DNA of 64,000 nt, taken from Chryseobacterium gleum (GTDB lineage Bacteria > Bacteroidota > Bacteroidia > Flavobacteriales_D > Sanyastnellaceae). The notes beneath the pieces were generated by a model. The model searched no databases. It was not told the origin of the DNA and saw only the letters and a program-made list of their open reading frames with translations. Made by a program: the position numbers and the translations under genes. Location of the stretch: the NCBI GenBank assembly GCA_945874695.1, contig CAMCHP010000001.1:1-64000 (forward strand), read 5' to 3'. Shown here piece after piece: positions 1-8,806 of the stretch. Position 1 is the first letter of the stretch. Every line of letters begins with the position of its first letter.

Positions 1-46
1 TTGATCGAGACAACGCTTGCCGCATGTGACAGAAGTTGGCATGAAC

Positions 47-69
47 AAAAAAAGGAGCATTAAGCTCCT
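47..69 (-). terminator. Rho-independent terminator downstream of rpmF
   Basis: Read on the minus strand this is AGGAGC, a 5-nt loop, GCTCCT, then seven T residues. It lies about 27 bases past the rpmF stop codon and would end the yceD-rpmF transcript. Confidence 0.85.
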
Positions 70-95
70 GAAACCGCACCAGTCGATGCAGTAAA

Positions 96-281
96 TTAAT
101 TCTCTTTCTCGAGAACGACCTGGCCTTTGTAGTATAGCTTCCCATCGAACCAATGTGCATGGTGGCGAAGGTGGGCTTGCCCGGTTGTTTGACAAGTAGA
201 AAACCCTGGAGCTTCTGCTTTGTAATGAGTACGGCGCTTCGCGGTGCGCGCTTTCGACTGTCGGCGTTTAGGATGTGCCAT
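96..281 (-). CDS. rpmF: 50S ribosomal protein L32
   Basis: Small basic protein of 61 residues, the usual size for bacterial L32 in this phylum. The N-terminus [17 protein letters not shown] is the family signature: MAxPKRxxSKxRxxxRR. It assembles into the large ribosomal subunit. It lies 11 bases downstream of a DUF177 (YceD) gene on the same strand, the conserved yceD-rpmF arrangement of many bacteria, and a clear hairpin plus T-run terminator follows it. The zinc-binding cysteine pairs of some L32 proteins are absent (a single Cys), so this is the zinc-free form. Confidence 0.97.
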   Translation of the reverse strand: MAHPKRRQSKARTAKRRTHYKAEAPGFSTCQTTGQAHLRHHAHWFDGKLYYKGQVVLEKEN

Positions 282-292
282 CGTTCAATGGA

Positions 293-808
293 TTACTTCA
301 ATTTTTTCAATGCTTCCCAACGTGGATCAACATCGTCTTCTTCGTCGCGGTCATCGATTTTAAGATCTCTCAAAATCTCGAGGGCCTTTTGATTACATTC
401 TGATTCATCGTCGTGCTCCACCTTGGTAGGTAAACCCAAATGGGCATACTCGTAAAGGTATTGGTGAAGTTCAAGCAGGTGTTCTGACGGACCAACAACA
501 AGAATCTCGTCATCGGTCAATTCAGTCACATCACCATACTTGACAATGAGGCGGTCGGTGTGTTCTACCTCGACCTCAACAGGGTCACCACAGCGATCAC
601 AAACGCCTTCTACAACGCCTTCAACCTCGAAATCGAGTACCAACATGGTACTCTGCTTTTCGAGCTTTAAGTACGCCTTAAGGTCGCCCTTCTGAATCTC
701 TGAATGCTCAAATGCGGCAAAGAACGCGTTGTCCATTTCAAATTCGAAATCATGAAACCCGGTCTTCAGTCCAAGAAATGGAATCTGATACGCTTTAAAA
801 GGATTCAT
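293..808 (-). CDS. yceD: DUF177 (YceD-family) protein, 23S rRNA accumulation factor-like
   Basis: Acidic protein of 171 residues with the family element CDRCG near residue 90 and a highly acidic C-terminus (DDRDEEDDVDPRWEALKKL, about 152-170), typical of DUF177. Homologues are linked to accumulation of 23S rRNA in bacteria and plastids and are almost always next to rpmF, as here (11 bp gap). The second cysteine pair found in some members is missing. The ATG start at 808 is the first in frame. Family assignment is firm; the molecular role is known only from relatives. Confidence 0.88.
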   Translation of the reverse strand: MNPFKAYQIPFLGLKTGFHDFEFEMDNAFFAAFEHSEIQKGDLKAYLKLEKQSTMLVLDFEVEGVVEGVCDRCGDPVEVEVEHTDRLIVKYGDVTELTDDEILVVGPSEHLLELHQYLYEYAHLGLPTKVEHDDESECNQKALEILRDLKIDDRDEEDDVDPRWEALKKLK

Positions 809-880
809 GCCTTCGTTTTTGAGGAGGGCAAAGGTAGTAAAATTCTTTTCAACAAAAAAGTGTCAGCCTGTGAATATTGA

Positions 881-1945
881 TCAACGTTCTGGCCGTCCAC
901 GATCTTTACTGATCTTCAAGACATTGGCGGTGAGCTCGCGGTGCACCCGACGACTTCGGTATACATCGCAAGCCACAAAAATCGCGGCGCGAAGCGATGA
1001 AGGGTCTGCCAAGCCCTTACCGGCAATATCGTAGCCCGTGCCGTGGTCAGGACTGGTGCGCACAATGGGCAAACCTGCCGTATAATTCACACCACTGTCA
1101 AATGCAAGCGCCTTAAATGGAGCCAAACCTTGATCGTGGTACATGGCTAAAACCGCATCAAAATTCTTGTACTGTGCAGTTCCAAAGAAGCCATCAGCTC
1201 CATACGGACCCATCACAAAAACCTCGCGCTCCATTTCACGAATCGCAGGTAAAATAATGTTCGACTCTTCATCGCCGATCAAGCCTTTGTCGCCAGCATG
1301 CGGATTCAACCCCAAAACTGCAATCTTCGGACGCGCAATGCCAAAATCACGCACCAAACTCTCATGCATTAAACGCAATTTGCGGATGATCAAGTCTTTC
1401 GACAACGCCGACGCTACATCCCGCAAGGGTACGTGGCCTGTTGCCACCCCAATGCGCATGCTATCACTCACCAAAAACATGAGTGAATCTTCAACATTCG
1501 ACATCTTTGCCAAATACTCAGTGTGCCCCGGAAACTGAAAATCAGGACCGTGCATGGTGTCTTTGTCGATCGGTAAGGTCACCAACACGTCAACCTTGTT
1601 CGAGGCTAAATCGGCCACAGCAGCTTGCAGGCTTTTGAGCGCAAAGCTTCCTGATACGCGGTCTGCCTTACCCAATACCGGCTCCCACTTGTCATCCCAA
1701 ACATTCACTACGTTGATCTTCTTCGGATGCGCTTCCTCAGCGCTAGATACCGTGTTCAATCGCACATCTGGCATCTCCAATACCTTGCGGTGAAATCGCA
1801 GCAAATCAGTATTTCCATAAATAATCGGAAGCACAATTTCGTTCATCCTTTGGTCTGAAAACACTTTCAATAAGGTCTCAATACCTATGCCATTCGGGTC
1901 ACCCGTGGTAATCCCCACGCGTATCAATTCTTGTCCTTGACTCAT
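881..1945 (-). CDS. pdxA: 4-hydroxythreonine-4-phosphate dehydrogenase
   Basis: 354-residue protein of the PdxA family, which oxidises 4-phosphohydroxy-L-threonine with NAD(P) in the DXP-dependent pathway to pyridoxal phosphate. Seen in the sequence: N-terminal GITTGDPNGIG, and the three histidine-bearing metal-site motifs PGHTEYLAK, LNPHAGDKG and MYHDQGLAPFK, in the usual order. Length is normal (about 330-350). It starts 5 bases after the stop of the upstream aminopeptidase gene, so the two are probably cotranscribed. Confidence 0.96.
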   Translation of the reverse strand: MSQGQELIRVGITTGDPNGIGIETLLKVFSDQRMNEIVLPIIYGNTDLLRFHRKVLEMPDVRLNTVSSAEEAHPKKINVVNVWDDKWEPVLGKADRVSGSFALKSLQAAVADLASNKVDVLVTLPIDKDTMHGPDFQFPGHTEYLAKMSNVEDSLMFLVSDSMRIGVATGHVPLRDVASALSKDLIIRKLRLMHESLVRDFGIARPKIAVLGLNPHAGDKGLIGDEESNIILPAIREMEREVFVMGPYGADGFFGTAQYKNFDAVLAMYHDQGLAPFKALAFDSGVNYTAGLPIVRTSPDHGTGYDIAGKGLADPSSLRAAIFVACDVYRSRRVHRELTANVLKISKDRGRPER

Positions 1946-1950
1946 TGCCT

Positions 1951-3387
1951 TTAAACCTTAAAATGTTTCTCAATGAAACGCACCAATAAACGCACACCCG
2001 TCGCTGTACCACCTGATGTGCGGTAGCTTGCACGGCCGTGCAAATATGCCGGACCAGCGATGTCGAGGTGCACCCAAGGGTAGTTTGTAAAATGTTCCAA
2101 AAACTTAGCTGCACTGATCTGCCCCCCTTCGCCTTTGCCTAAATTTGACAGGTCGGCAATTTCGCTTTTTATCTCCTCCGCGTATTCAGACCAAAGGGGA
2201 AAGCGCACCAAGCGCTCGTAAGTATCGTTTCCACAGGCATCAAGAGTGGCCATCACCTGATCATCGGCAGTTGCCATGACACAAGTGGCATAATTGCCAA
2301 TCGCGCGAACGGCTGCACCGGTGAGTGTTGCTGCATCAATAACCAAAAGCGGATCGTACTTCTTCGCATAAGTCAGCGCATCTGCCAATAGCAAACGCCC
2401 CTCAGCATCGGTGTTCTTAACCTCAACCGTGGTACCATCGTACATGGTAATTACATCGCCAGGCACATAAGCATTTCCATCGGTGCGGTTGTCGGTCGCC
2501 GGAATCAAGGCAACTACATGCACCGGTAATTTCATCGCCGCAACAGCGCGCAAAACACCAGCCATTGCTGCAGCGCCTGCCATGTCGCTCTTCATAAAAT
2601 CCATCGACTGAGGGGTGGGCTTCAAGCTCATCCCGCCCGTATCGTAAACCACACCTTTGCCAACGAGCACCAACGGCTTGCTGTTTACGGCGCCCTTCGG
2701 CTTATACTCGGCAATGGTAAAGGTTGGCGGATCAACACTGCCGCGATTCACGGCTAGCAATCCGCCCATTTTCAATGCCACAATGCGTTGCTTGTTCAAC
2801 ACCTCAACCTGAAATCCGAATTCCTCGCCTGCTGCTGCAATGCTCGAGGCCAAATCGGATGCGTTCAAATGTGACAGTGGACGATTCACCAAGTCGCGAC
2901 TCCAGCACACCGCATCAGCAATTACCAGCACCCGCTGAAGTTGCTTTGCGTCAAGGTTGGGGTCAACCAAGGCCAATTGCGCAAAGCTGTTCTTCTTCGC
3001 TTCCGAATCTGAAAACAACTCCAAAAACTGGTAATTGCTCAGCACCATCGACTCCACAGCCAGCAAAGTCACCTCTGGATTTCCCGTATGATTCACAAAA
3101 CTGGCCGATGTCATTTTCTGCGCGTTCAATCCGCTCAAAACCTGAAAAGCCAGCGATCGAATGGCCTCACGTTCGCCCGCAGCACCGCTTTTTGCATCGG
3201 TAATAACCACGGTTTGCACCTGGCCATCCGCTGCAAATTGTGCAACTTTTACACCATTCTTAACTGCCAGTTGCTGCGCACTTTTGAGCGCAACATCTTG
3301 AATATCTGTCTTTTTCGCGTCGGTCACCCAATGTACAAGGTGACTCGCTTTCGCGGGAGTTTTCGCGTGTTTAACCTGCAAAGCCAT
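1951..3387 (-). CDS. Leucyl aminopeptidase family M17 metallopeptidase
   Basis: 478-residue cytosolic aminopeptidase of family M17, which removes N-terminal residues from peptides with a two-metal (Zn/Mn) centre. The signature NTDAEGRLLLADAL is intact (about residue 328-341), with the upstream metal and catalytic elements VGKGVVYDTGGMSLKP and MKSDMAGAAA also present. The N-terminal third is variable, as usual for hexamer-forming M17 enzymes. It sits directly upstream of pdxA. Whether it corresponds to PepA or PepB cannot be settled by reading alone, so no symbol is given. Confidence 0.95.
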   Translation of the reverse strand: MALQVKHAKTPAKASHLVHWVTDAKKTDIQDVALKSAQQLAVKNGVKVAQFAADGQVQTVVITDAKSGAAGEREAIRSLAFQVLSGLNAQKMTSASFVNHTGNPEVTLLAVESMVLSNYQFLELFSDSEAKKNSFAQLALVDPNLDAKQLQRVLVIADAVCWSRDLVNRPLSHLNASDLASSIAAAGEEFGFQVEVLNKQRIVALKMGGLLAVNRGSVDPPTFTIAEYKPKGAVNSKPLVLVGKGVVYDTGGMSLKPTPQSMDFMKSDMAGAAAMAGVLRAVAAMKLPVHVVALIPATDNRTDGNAYVPGDVITMYDGTTVEVKNTDAEGRLLLADALTYAKKYDPLLVIDAATLTGAAVRAIGNYATCVMATADDQVMATLDACGNDTYERLVRFPLWSEYAEEIKSEIADLSNLGKGEGGQISAAKFLEHFTNYPWVHLDIAGPAYLHGRASYRTSGGTATGVRLLVRFIEKHFKV

Positions 3388-3433
3388 GGCTCATTCTTTG
3401 GGGCGCAAGATAGTGAACTTCAAGGGGTATTTG

Positions 3434-3456
3434 TTTTCGCCCTAAACGGGCGGATG
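3434..3456 (+). repeat. Palindromic repeat, copy 1 (stem CGCCC/GGGCG)
   Basis: TTTT, then CGCCC-TAAAC-GGGCG, then GATG. Lies in the gap between the aminopeptidase start and the omega-amidase stop. Both arms differ from the canonical CGGCC/GGCCG stem by compensating changes. Confidence 0.8.
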
Positions 3457-3470
3457 CGCGAGGTGCTGGC

Positions 3471-4253
3471 TCACTTGCGGTCGCCAAGTACAGGAAACTT
3501 CCTGCGAAAATCACTGAGCGATTCAGCGCTACACACAGCATGGATAAGGCCCTCCTGACCCGGTTCAAGCCCAGCCAAAACCTCTCCGCGTGCATCGAGA
3601 ATTACGCTGTCACCGCTGTATGCATGGCCATTCCCATCTTCACCCACACGGTTAGATGCAGCAACATAGCACTGGTTCTCAATCGCCCGAGCAACAAGCA
3701 AGGCTTGCCAAGGGTGGCGACGCACCGCGGGCCAATTGGCAACATAAAGCAATACATCATACCGGTAAACGTCGTCAACTTTCGCATTGCGCGCGCCTTC
3801 TGGGAAACGCAAATCATAACAGACCTGCAGGCAAATTTTCCAGCCCCGGAAAGTAACAACCTGCGCTGCATCACCCGCTGTGTAATGCAAATCTTCACCT
3901 GCAAGTGTAAAAAGATGCTGCTTGTCGTACCAAATTACTAGGCCATCAGGCTGCACCCAGTACAAGCGGTTGTAATAGTGTGCTTCATCGTGTATCGATA
4001 CGCTGCCCGCAATCGCGCAATCAAGATTCTTGCTCATGCGCAACATCCATTGCACCGTTTCACCCGATGCAACATCATGATGCTCGGCAATCCGTTCAGG
4101 TTCCATAGAAAAACCCGTTGTGAACATCTCGGGCAAGAGCACCAAATCAGTTGACCCAACCGCAGCTAACAGGTGTTCGATGTGCCGGCGGTTCGCAGCA
4201 GGATTTTCCCAAACTAAATCGGGCTGAACTGAAGTAACGCGAAAGTCGTTCAT
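3471..4253 (-). CDS. yafV: YafV-like omega-amidase (nitrilase superfamily)
   Basis: Carbon-nitrogen hydrolase of about 260 residues. The Glu-Lys-Cys triad is visible: E42 in LLPEMFTTGF, K111 in YDKQHLF, C145 in QVCYDLRFPE. Overall it reads very like E. coli YafV, which hydrolyses alpha-ketoglutaramate and 2-oxosuccinamate. It lies directly downstream of a YbdL-type aminotransferase, the enzyme that would make alpha-ketoglutaramate when glutamine is the amino donor. The frame is open to a TTG at 4271, but the ATG at 4253 gives the N-terminus typical of the family, so I place the start there. Confidence 0.92.
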   Translation of the reverse strand: MNDFRVTSVQPDLVWENPAANRRHIEHLLAAVGSTDLVLLPEMFTTGFSMEPERIAEHHDVASGETVQWMLRMSKNLDCAIAGSVSIHDEAHYYNRLYWVQPDGLVIWYDKQHLFTLAGEDLHYTAGDAAQVVTFRGWKICLQVCYDLRFPEGARNAKVDDVYRYDVLLYVANWPAVRRHPWQALLVARAIENQCYVAASNRVGEDGNGHAYSGDSVILDARGEVLAGLEPGQEGLIHAVCSAESLSDFRRKFPVLGDRK

Positions 4254-4267
4254 GGGGCGTTGTGGTT

Positions 4268-5428
4268 TCAAATGGCATTCAAACGTTCAGCGGCGGCCAA
4301 CAACACGTCGTCAGTTTTCGCAAAGCAGAAGCGGAGCATCTGGTTGTGTTCAGGCTGATGATAAAATACAGAAATCGGCACCGAAGTTACACCGTGTTTC
4401 ACGGTCCAATCTACCGCCACTTGCGTGTCTTCCTCGTGCGTGATGGCTCCATAATGCAAGAGCTGAAAATAAGTGCCTGGTGAGGGTGTGAATGTAAACC
4501 TTCCTGGCTTTAATGCGGTCAGAAAAAGATCGCGTTTTTGGCTGTAAAAGGCACTGAGTGTTTGCAGGTGTGCGGGCTGATCGCGCAAAAAGTCAGCGAG
4601 TGCATGCTGAATGGGCGTGTTCACACTGAATACATTGTACTGATGAACTTTGGTGAATTCAGCAATGAGCGCCGCAGGACCCGCAATGTAACCCACCTTC
4701 CAACCGGTGGCATGAAACGATTTTCCAAAAGAACCTACAACGAGCGTGCAATGCTGCAACCGCGGCATCGCAGCACAACTTAAATGTGACACACCGTCAA
4801 ATACAATGTGTTCATACACTTCGTCACTCAAAACAATCAAATCAGAATCTGCAGTTAAATGTTCGAGTTCATCGAGGTCGTGTTGCGTCAGTACCGCCCC
4901 TGTTGGGTTATGCGGGGTATTGATAATCATCATGCGGGTGTGCCGGTTTACAACCTTGCGCACCTCATCCCAATCAATGCGATAATCTGGCGCTTTCAAC
5001 TTCACGTAAATGGGCTTGCCTCCGGCCAATTCGATGGCCGGCGCATAACAATCATAGGCGGGGGTGAACACAACAACTTCGTCGTTTTCACGCACAAGAG
5101 CCATGATCGCTGTGAAAATTGCTTGCGTTGCCCCTGCGGTGATAACCACTTCACAATCAGGATCATAACTCACCTGTGAAGTGCGCAAGCGATCAAGTGC
5201 AACTTGTTCTCGTAAAGCCCGTACACCTTGCATCGGCGCATACTGATTCAAACCGCTTTGCAAATAATGCGCAACCCGATCTTTCAAGTCTTGAGGCACA
5301 TCAAAGCCCGGAAAACCCTGAGAAAGATTGATTGCGTCGTGCGAAGTTGCCAAAGCGCTCATTTTCGAAAATATCGTGGTACCCGTTCGGGGCAATTTCG
5401 ACGAAATCGCGAATGGATATTGCGGCAT
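4268..5428 (-). CDS. ybdL: YbdL-type PLP aminotransferase (methionine/glutamine transaminase)
   Basis: 386-residue class I/II aminotransferase. It aligns from the first residues with E. coli YbdL (SKLPxxGTTIFxxMSALAxxHxAINLSQGFP). The PLP lysine is K236 in SFGKSFHATGWKVGY; the NTPHNPTG and SDEVYEH motifs are present. YbdL/GTK-type enzymes transaminate methionine and other bulky or aromatic 2-oxo acid partners with glutamine. The adjacent omega-amidase gene fits the coupled glutaminase II (methionine salvage) scheme. The preferred substrate is inferred from the family. Confidence 0.92.
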   Translation of the reverse strand: MPQYPFAISSKLPRTGTTIFSKMSALATSHDAINLSQGFPGFDVPQDLKDRVAHYLQSGLNQYAPMQGVRALREQVALDRLRTSQVSYDPDCEVVITAGATQAIFTAIMALVRENDEVVVFTPAYDCYAPAIELAGGKPIYVKLKAPDYRIDWDEVRKVVNRHTRMMIINTPHNPTGAVLTQHDLDELEHLTADSDLIVLSDEVYEHIVFDGVSHLSCAAMPRLQHCTLVVGSFGKSFHATGWKVGYIAGPAALIAEFTKVHQYNVFSVNTPIQHALADFLRDQPAHLQTLSAFYSQKRDLFLTALKPGRFTFTPSPGTYFQLLHYGAITHEEDTQVAVDWTVKHGVTSVPISVFYHQPEHNQMLRFCFAKTDDVLLAAAERLNAI

Positions 5429-5465
5429 ATGGAGTTGTTGAGAAGCCGCAAGTTAGGAAAAGCAC

Positions 5466-5498
5466 TTTTGCAGAATTCAAGAGTTTTTCATATATTTA
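5466..5498 (+). promoter_or_regulatory. Bacteroidota-type promoter of the subtilase gene
   Basis: A -33 element TTTTG (5466-5470) and a -7 box TATATTTA (5491-5498, 7 of 8 to TAnnTTTG) are separated by 20 bases, matching the known spacing. The gene starts 33 bases downstream. Confidence 0.6.
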
Positions 5499-5531
5499 TG
5501 TTCTTTTGTTAGAGCGAACCAATCTGAGACT

Positions 5532-8033
5532 ATGCGCAAACTTTACTTCTTTCTCGCGGCGTTGCTAATGGCCAGCACAGCTACAAGCCAAGAAACGCCG
5601 TATGTTCCTGGTGAAATCATTGTCATGATGGAAAAAGGCAATAGCCCACACACCACGGCAGCCATTTTGTCGCGAATACTGGCACCGCAATTGAGCATCG
5701 AAGTCAGCGCGTGTTTGTCTGAACGCAGCGCTATTTATCTACTAAATTATTCGACCTCACTCGGCAACGACGAGGCAATTTTGACAAAAACACGCCAAAT
5801 GTCTGGCGTACGCGCGGCCCAATTCAATCACTACATCACTGAACGTGCTACGCTGCCAAACGACCCTTCCATCGGCACCCAATGGCACCATGTGAATGGC
5901 AACGACCGCGACATTGACAGCGATCTTGCTTGGGACATTACCACAGGCGGAAGCACAGCAACAGGTGACGAAATCGTGGTTTGTGTCATTGAACCTGGAG
6001 GAGCGAATTACAACCACAACGACCTCATCGCTAACCACTGGACAAACACCTCTGAAATCGCTGGAAACGGCATCGATGACGATGGCAACGGATTTGTTGA
6101 TGACGTGAATGGATGGAACCCAAGCGGCAATAACGACAACGTAGGAACCGGCAACCACGGCACAGCTGTGTCAGGTATGATCGGTGCCCGAGGCAACAAT
6201 GGAATTGGCGGCGCAGGCGTGAACTGGGACGTGAAAATTATGCAAGTACGCGTGGGCTCGCTCACTGAATCGAACGTTATTGCTGCTTACAACTACCCCT
6301 ATGTGATGCGCAACCTGTACAACACTACGGGCGGCAGCCAAGGTGCACTTGTTGTGGCAACAAATGCTTCTTGGGGCATCGATAACGCCAATCCGAACAA
6401 CTACCCGGTATGGTGTGCTTACTACGACGATTTGGGCGAGGTAGGCATTCTCAACTGCGGTGCTACAGCCAACAACAATGTTAGCATCGACGTGGTGGGC
6501 GACATGCCTACCGCTTGCAGCAGCAACTTTATGATTGCTGTAACGGCCACCAACACCAACGATGTGCGTACATTCTCGGGCTATGGCGCAACGACCATCG
6601 ACCTCGGCGCACCTGGCGAATCGGTTTTTTTGCCTTCTGGCTCTACTTCGTATGCCAATACCTCTGGAACCTCGTTCGCTAGCCCATGCGTAGCCGGCGC
6701 CATTGCCTTGGTTTACAGCACACCCTGCCCTGACCTCGCCGCACTCACACTGAGCAACCCCCAATTGGCTGCAGAACAAGTGCGTGGGTATATTTTAAAC
6801 GGTGTCGACATTGTCGGCAACCTCATTCCTGAAACTGTAACGGGCGGACGGTTGAACGTGCGTAACTCCATCGACTTGGCGCTCGCCAACTGCGGACCCC
6901 TGCCTGATTGCAATCCTGTTGATCTTACCCTAGCTACCTCATGCTACTTCAACGAAGTTGATCAAAGCATTGAAGCAGAAATTACATTGGATGTTACACT
7001 CTCTGAAAACTGGTGCAATGCCACCTCGGTATGCTACCAAGCTGCAGGAGGTAACGTAGTGTGCGACGACCTTGTCGCACTCGGTGTGAACGTGAACAAC
7101 CTCAACAACTACACCATCTTCGGTTTGGCATCGAACACAACCTATACGGTGTATTACACAACCGCAAACGGCACCTCTGCAAGCGTGAACATCACCACAG
7201 GAAACTGCAGTGCGCTGATTCCAGGTTGCACAGATTCCTTTGCCGTGAACTACAACCCCGCAGCTACTTTCGACGATGGCAGTTGCGAATATCCTTGCAC
7301 GCAAGTGACCTTTAGCATCACGACCGATTGTTGGGGCTATGAAAGCAGCTGGAACATTCAAGCCGCTGATGGAACCACCGTAGCCTCCATTCCATTCAAC
7401 ACCTACGGAAACAACCAAACGTACACCTGGACGGGCTGTCTCGAATGGGGGTGCTACACCTTTAACATCCTCGACAGCTTCGGTGATGGATTAGCCGGAA
7501 TTGCATCAGGCTGCGTACAAAACGGCAACTACAGCCTCGTTGATGACCAAGGAAACACGCTCTTTCAAATGGGAGCCCCCAATTTCGGAAGCGGAACCAA
7601 CCACGCATTCTGTGTGCCCGTTGATTTGCCCGGCTGCACCGATGTGGCGGCGTGTAACTACAACGCGCTGGCTACCATTGACAACGGCTCTTGCACCTAC
7701 CCCGATGGTTGTACCGATGCTGCAGCATGTAACTACAATCCTGCCGCAACGTGCGACAATGGCTCTTGCTCCTATGCATTTGGTTGTACCGACAGCCAAG
7801 CCTGCAATTACGATCCCTCAGCGCTATGCGATAGCGGCTGCGAATACCAAAGCTGCGCGTCGTGCCTAGGTGATTTCAACAGCGATGGCTTCCGCACAGT
7901 GGCCGATTTGCTGATGCTCATGTCTCAATTTGGTTGTGTATCTGGTTGCGCTTATGACCTCGACAACAACGACTACATCAATGCAGCTGACATGGTTGTC
8001 TTCCTGAGTCTTTTCGCTACAGCGTGCAACTAG
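5532..8033 (+). CDS. Secreted S8 (subtilisin-like) peptidase with GCTD repeats and dockerin-like C-terminus
   Basis: 833-residue exported protease. Signal peptide at 1-20 (cleavage near TATSQ). The peptidase domain spans about 110-455: histidine motif at H209 (HGTAVSG), oxyanion Asn N278, nucleophile S381 in SGTSFASP. The position normally held by catalytic Asp (VIDTG) reads VIEPGG, so E154 replaces Asp. After the catalytic domain come repeats of the type GCTDxxAxNYNPxATxDDGSC (about 565-590 and 700-775), probably calcium-binding and cross-linked by cysteines. The last 55 residues resemble a dockerin module (GDFNSDG...DLDNNDYINAADM). No classical T9SS CTD is seen; the same tail ends the gene at 55774. 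It is transcribed divergently from ybdL. Confidence 0.9.
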   Translation: MRKLYFFLAALLMASTATSQETPYVPGEIIVMMEKGNSPHTTAAILSRILAPQLSIEVSACLSERSAIYLLNYSTSLGNDEAILTKTRQMSGVRAAQFNHYITERATLPNDPSIGTQWHHVNGNDRDIDSDLAWDITTGGSTATGDEIVVCVIEPGGANYNHNDLIANHWTNTSEIAGNGIDDDGNGFVDDVNGWNPSGNNDNVGTGNHGTAVSGMIGARGNNGIGGAGVNWDVKIMQVRVGSLTESNVIAAYNYPYVMRNLYNTTGGSQGALVVATNASWGIDNANPNNYPVWCAYYDDLGEVGILNCGATANNNVSIDVVGDMPTACSSNFMIAVTATNTNDVRTFSGYGATTIDLGAPGESVFLPSGSTSYANTSGTSFASPCVAGAIALVYSTPCPDLAALTLSNPQLAAEQVRGYILNGVDIVGNLIPETVTGGRLNVRNSIDLALANCGPLPDCNPVDLTLATSCYFNEVDQSIEAEITLDVTLSENWCNATSVCYQAAGGNVVCDDLVALGVNVNNLNNYTIFGLASNTTYTVYYTTANGTSASVNITTGNCSALIPGCTDSFAVNYNPAATFDDGSCEYPCTQVTFSITTDCWGYESSWNIQAADGTTVASIPFNTYGNNQTYTWTGCLEWGCYTFNILDSFGDGLAGIASGCVQNGNYSLVDDQGNTLFQMGAPNFGSGTNHAFCVPVDLPGCTDVAACNYNALATIDNGSCTYPDGCTDAAACNYNPAATCDNGSCSYAFGCTDSQACNYDPSALCDSGCEYQSCASCLGDFNSDGFRTVADLLMLMSQFGCVSGCAYDLDNNDYINAADMVVFLSLFATACN

Positions 8034-8069
8034 GCATTGCTACTGAGCGACCGATTGCCTTACAGCTCC

Positions 8070-8092
8070 CATCCGGCCGTTTAGGCCGAAAA
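8070..8092 (-). repeat. Palindromic repeat, copy 2 (canonical)
   Basis: Canonical stem CGGCC-TAAAC-GGCCG on the minus strand with TTTT before and GATG after. It lies in the 68-bp gap between two convergent genes (subtilase and lysoplasmalogenase). Confidence 0.85.
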
Positions 8093-8101
8093 CCCTTAAA
8101 C

Positions 8102-8806
8102 CTACGCTTCGTCGGTATTGAGGGCCTTGGATCGGTGCATCACCAAGCCCAATACGATTAATCCTTGGGCCAAGGTGTATGTGCTCATGATGTAAAAGCC
8201 GTGAATGGGCGCATCGAATCGGTCAAAGGCAATGAGTGCATCAGAAAGCACGAAAAGTACCGCCCCAATGAGCACGAGCCAAAAACTCACTTCATTGGTG
8301 CGGCGGCTGCGATTGAGCGCGGCCATCAACATCAAAAACAAGATGCCGCTGTAGGCCATAACAGGCCAGTACAGGCTGCCCAAGTCAGCGTAGAACTGAC
8401 GCACAACGACCACGAAAATGAAGGCGCTCACCAAGATCACCGAAGGGTGTCTGCGCAAAAGCGATCGTTTTTCGTTGGGTTTAATGTGCCGTGAAAACAC
8501 GGCCACATACAGGGCCTGCGCCAAGAAAAAACTGGCCAAACCGGCTTTGAAATAGGCCTCATCAACGTCGTAAAGCAGCAAAACGTCGCCCGCCCAAGCA
8601 AAGAGCAACGAACCCAAAAGCAACACCCGAACGCTGACGCGACTCAGCGAGGGCGATGTGGCCACCATGAGCATCAAAATGGGCATCAACCCGCCTTTGA
8701 AAATCCCATGCATCACCGGATACATGTCTTTCACCAGTTGAAGAGAAAGCTCGACGATGGTCCATACCAAATACGTCTGAATCAATATGCGATCGCTCTT
8801 AACCAT
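8102..8806 (-). CDS. Lysoplasmalogenase (YhhN/TMEM86 family)
   Basis: Integral membrane protein of about 234 residues with around eight hydrophobic segments and the family elements DVLLLYD, SDALIAFDRF and YTLAQGLIVLG. Members of the YhhN/TMEM86 family hydrolyse the vinyl-ether bond of lysoplasmalogens. I choose the ATG at 8806 because it overlaps the upstream stop codon by 8 bases (ATGGTTAA). Translational coupling to the AGMO-like gene suggests a shared ether-lipid role. The family call is firm; the substrate is inferred. Confidence 0.85.
   Translation of the reverse strand: MVKSDRILIQTYLVWTIVELSLQLVKDMYPVMHGIFKGGLMPILMLMVATSPSLSRVSVRVLLLGSLLFAWAGDVLLLYDVDEAYFKAGLASFFLAQALYVAVFSRHIKPNEKRSLLRRHPSVILVSAFIFVVVVRQFYADLGSLYWPVMAYSGILFLMLMAALNRSRRTNEVSFWLVLIGAVLFVLSDALIAFDRFDAPIHGFYIMSTYTLAQGLIVLGLVMHRSKALNTDEA

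Noticed and set aside
1-46. Possible end of another gene at the window start
   Set aside because: Too short to judge; I see no supported coding signal in it.
8070-8092. Reading the palindromic repeats as Rho-independent terminators
   Set aside because: The T-run is before the stem in the TTTT...GATG orientation and an A-run follows it in the other, so no orientation gives a stem followed by T; many copies are inside genes.
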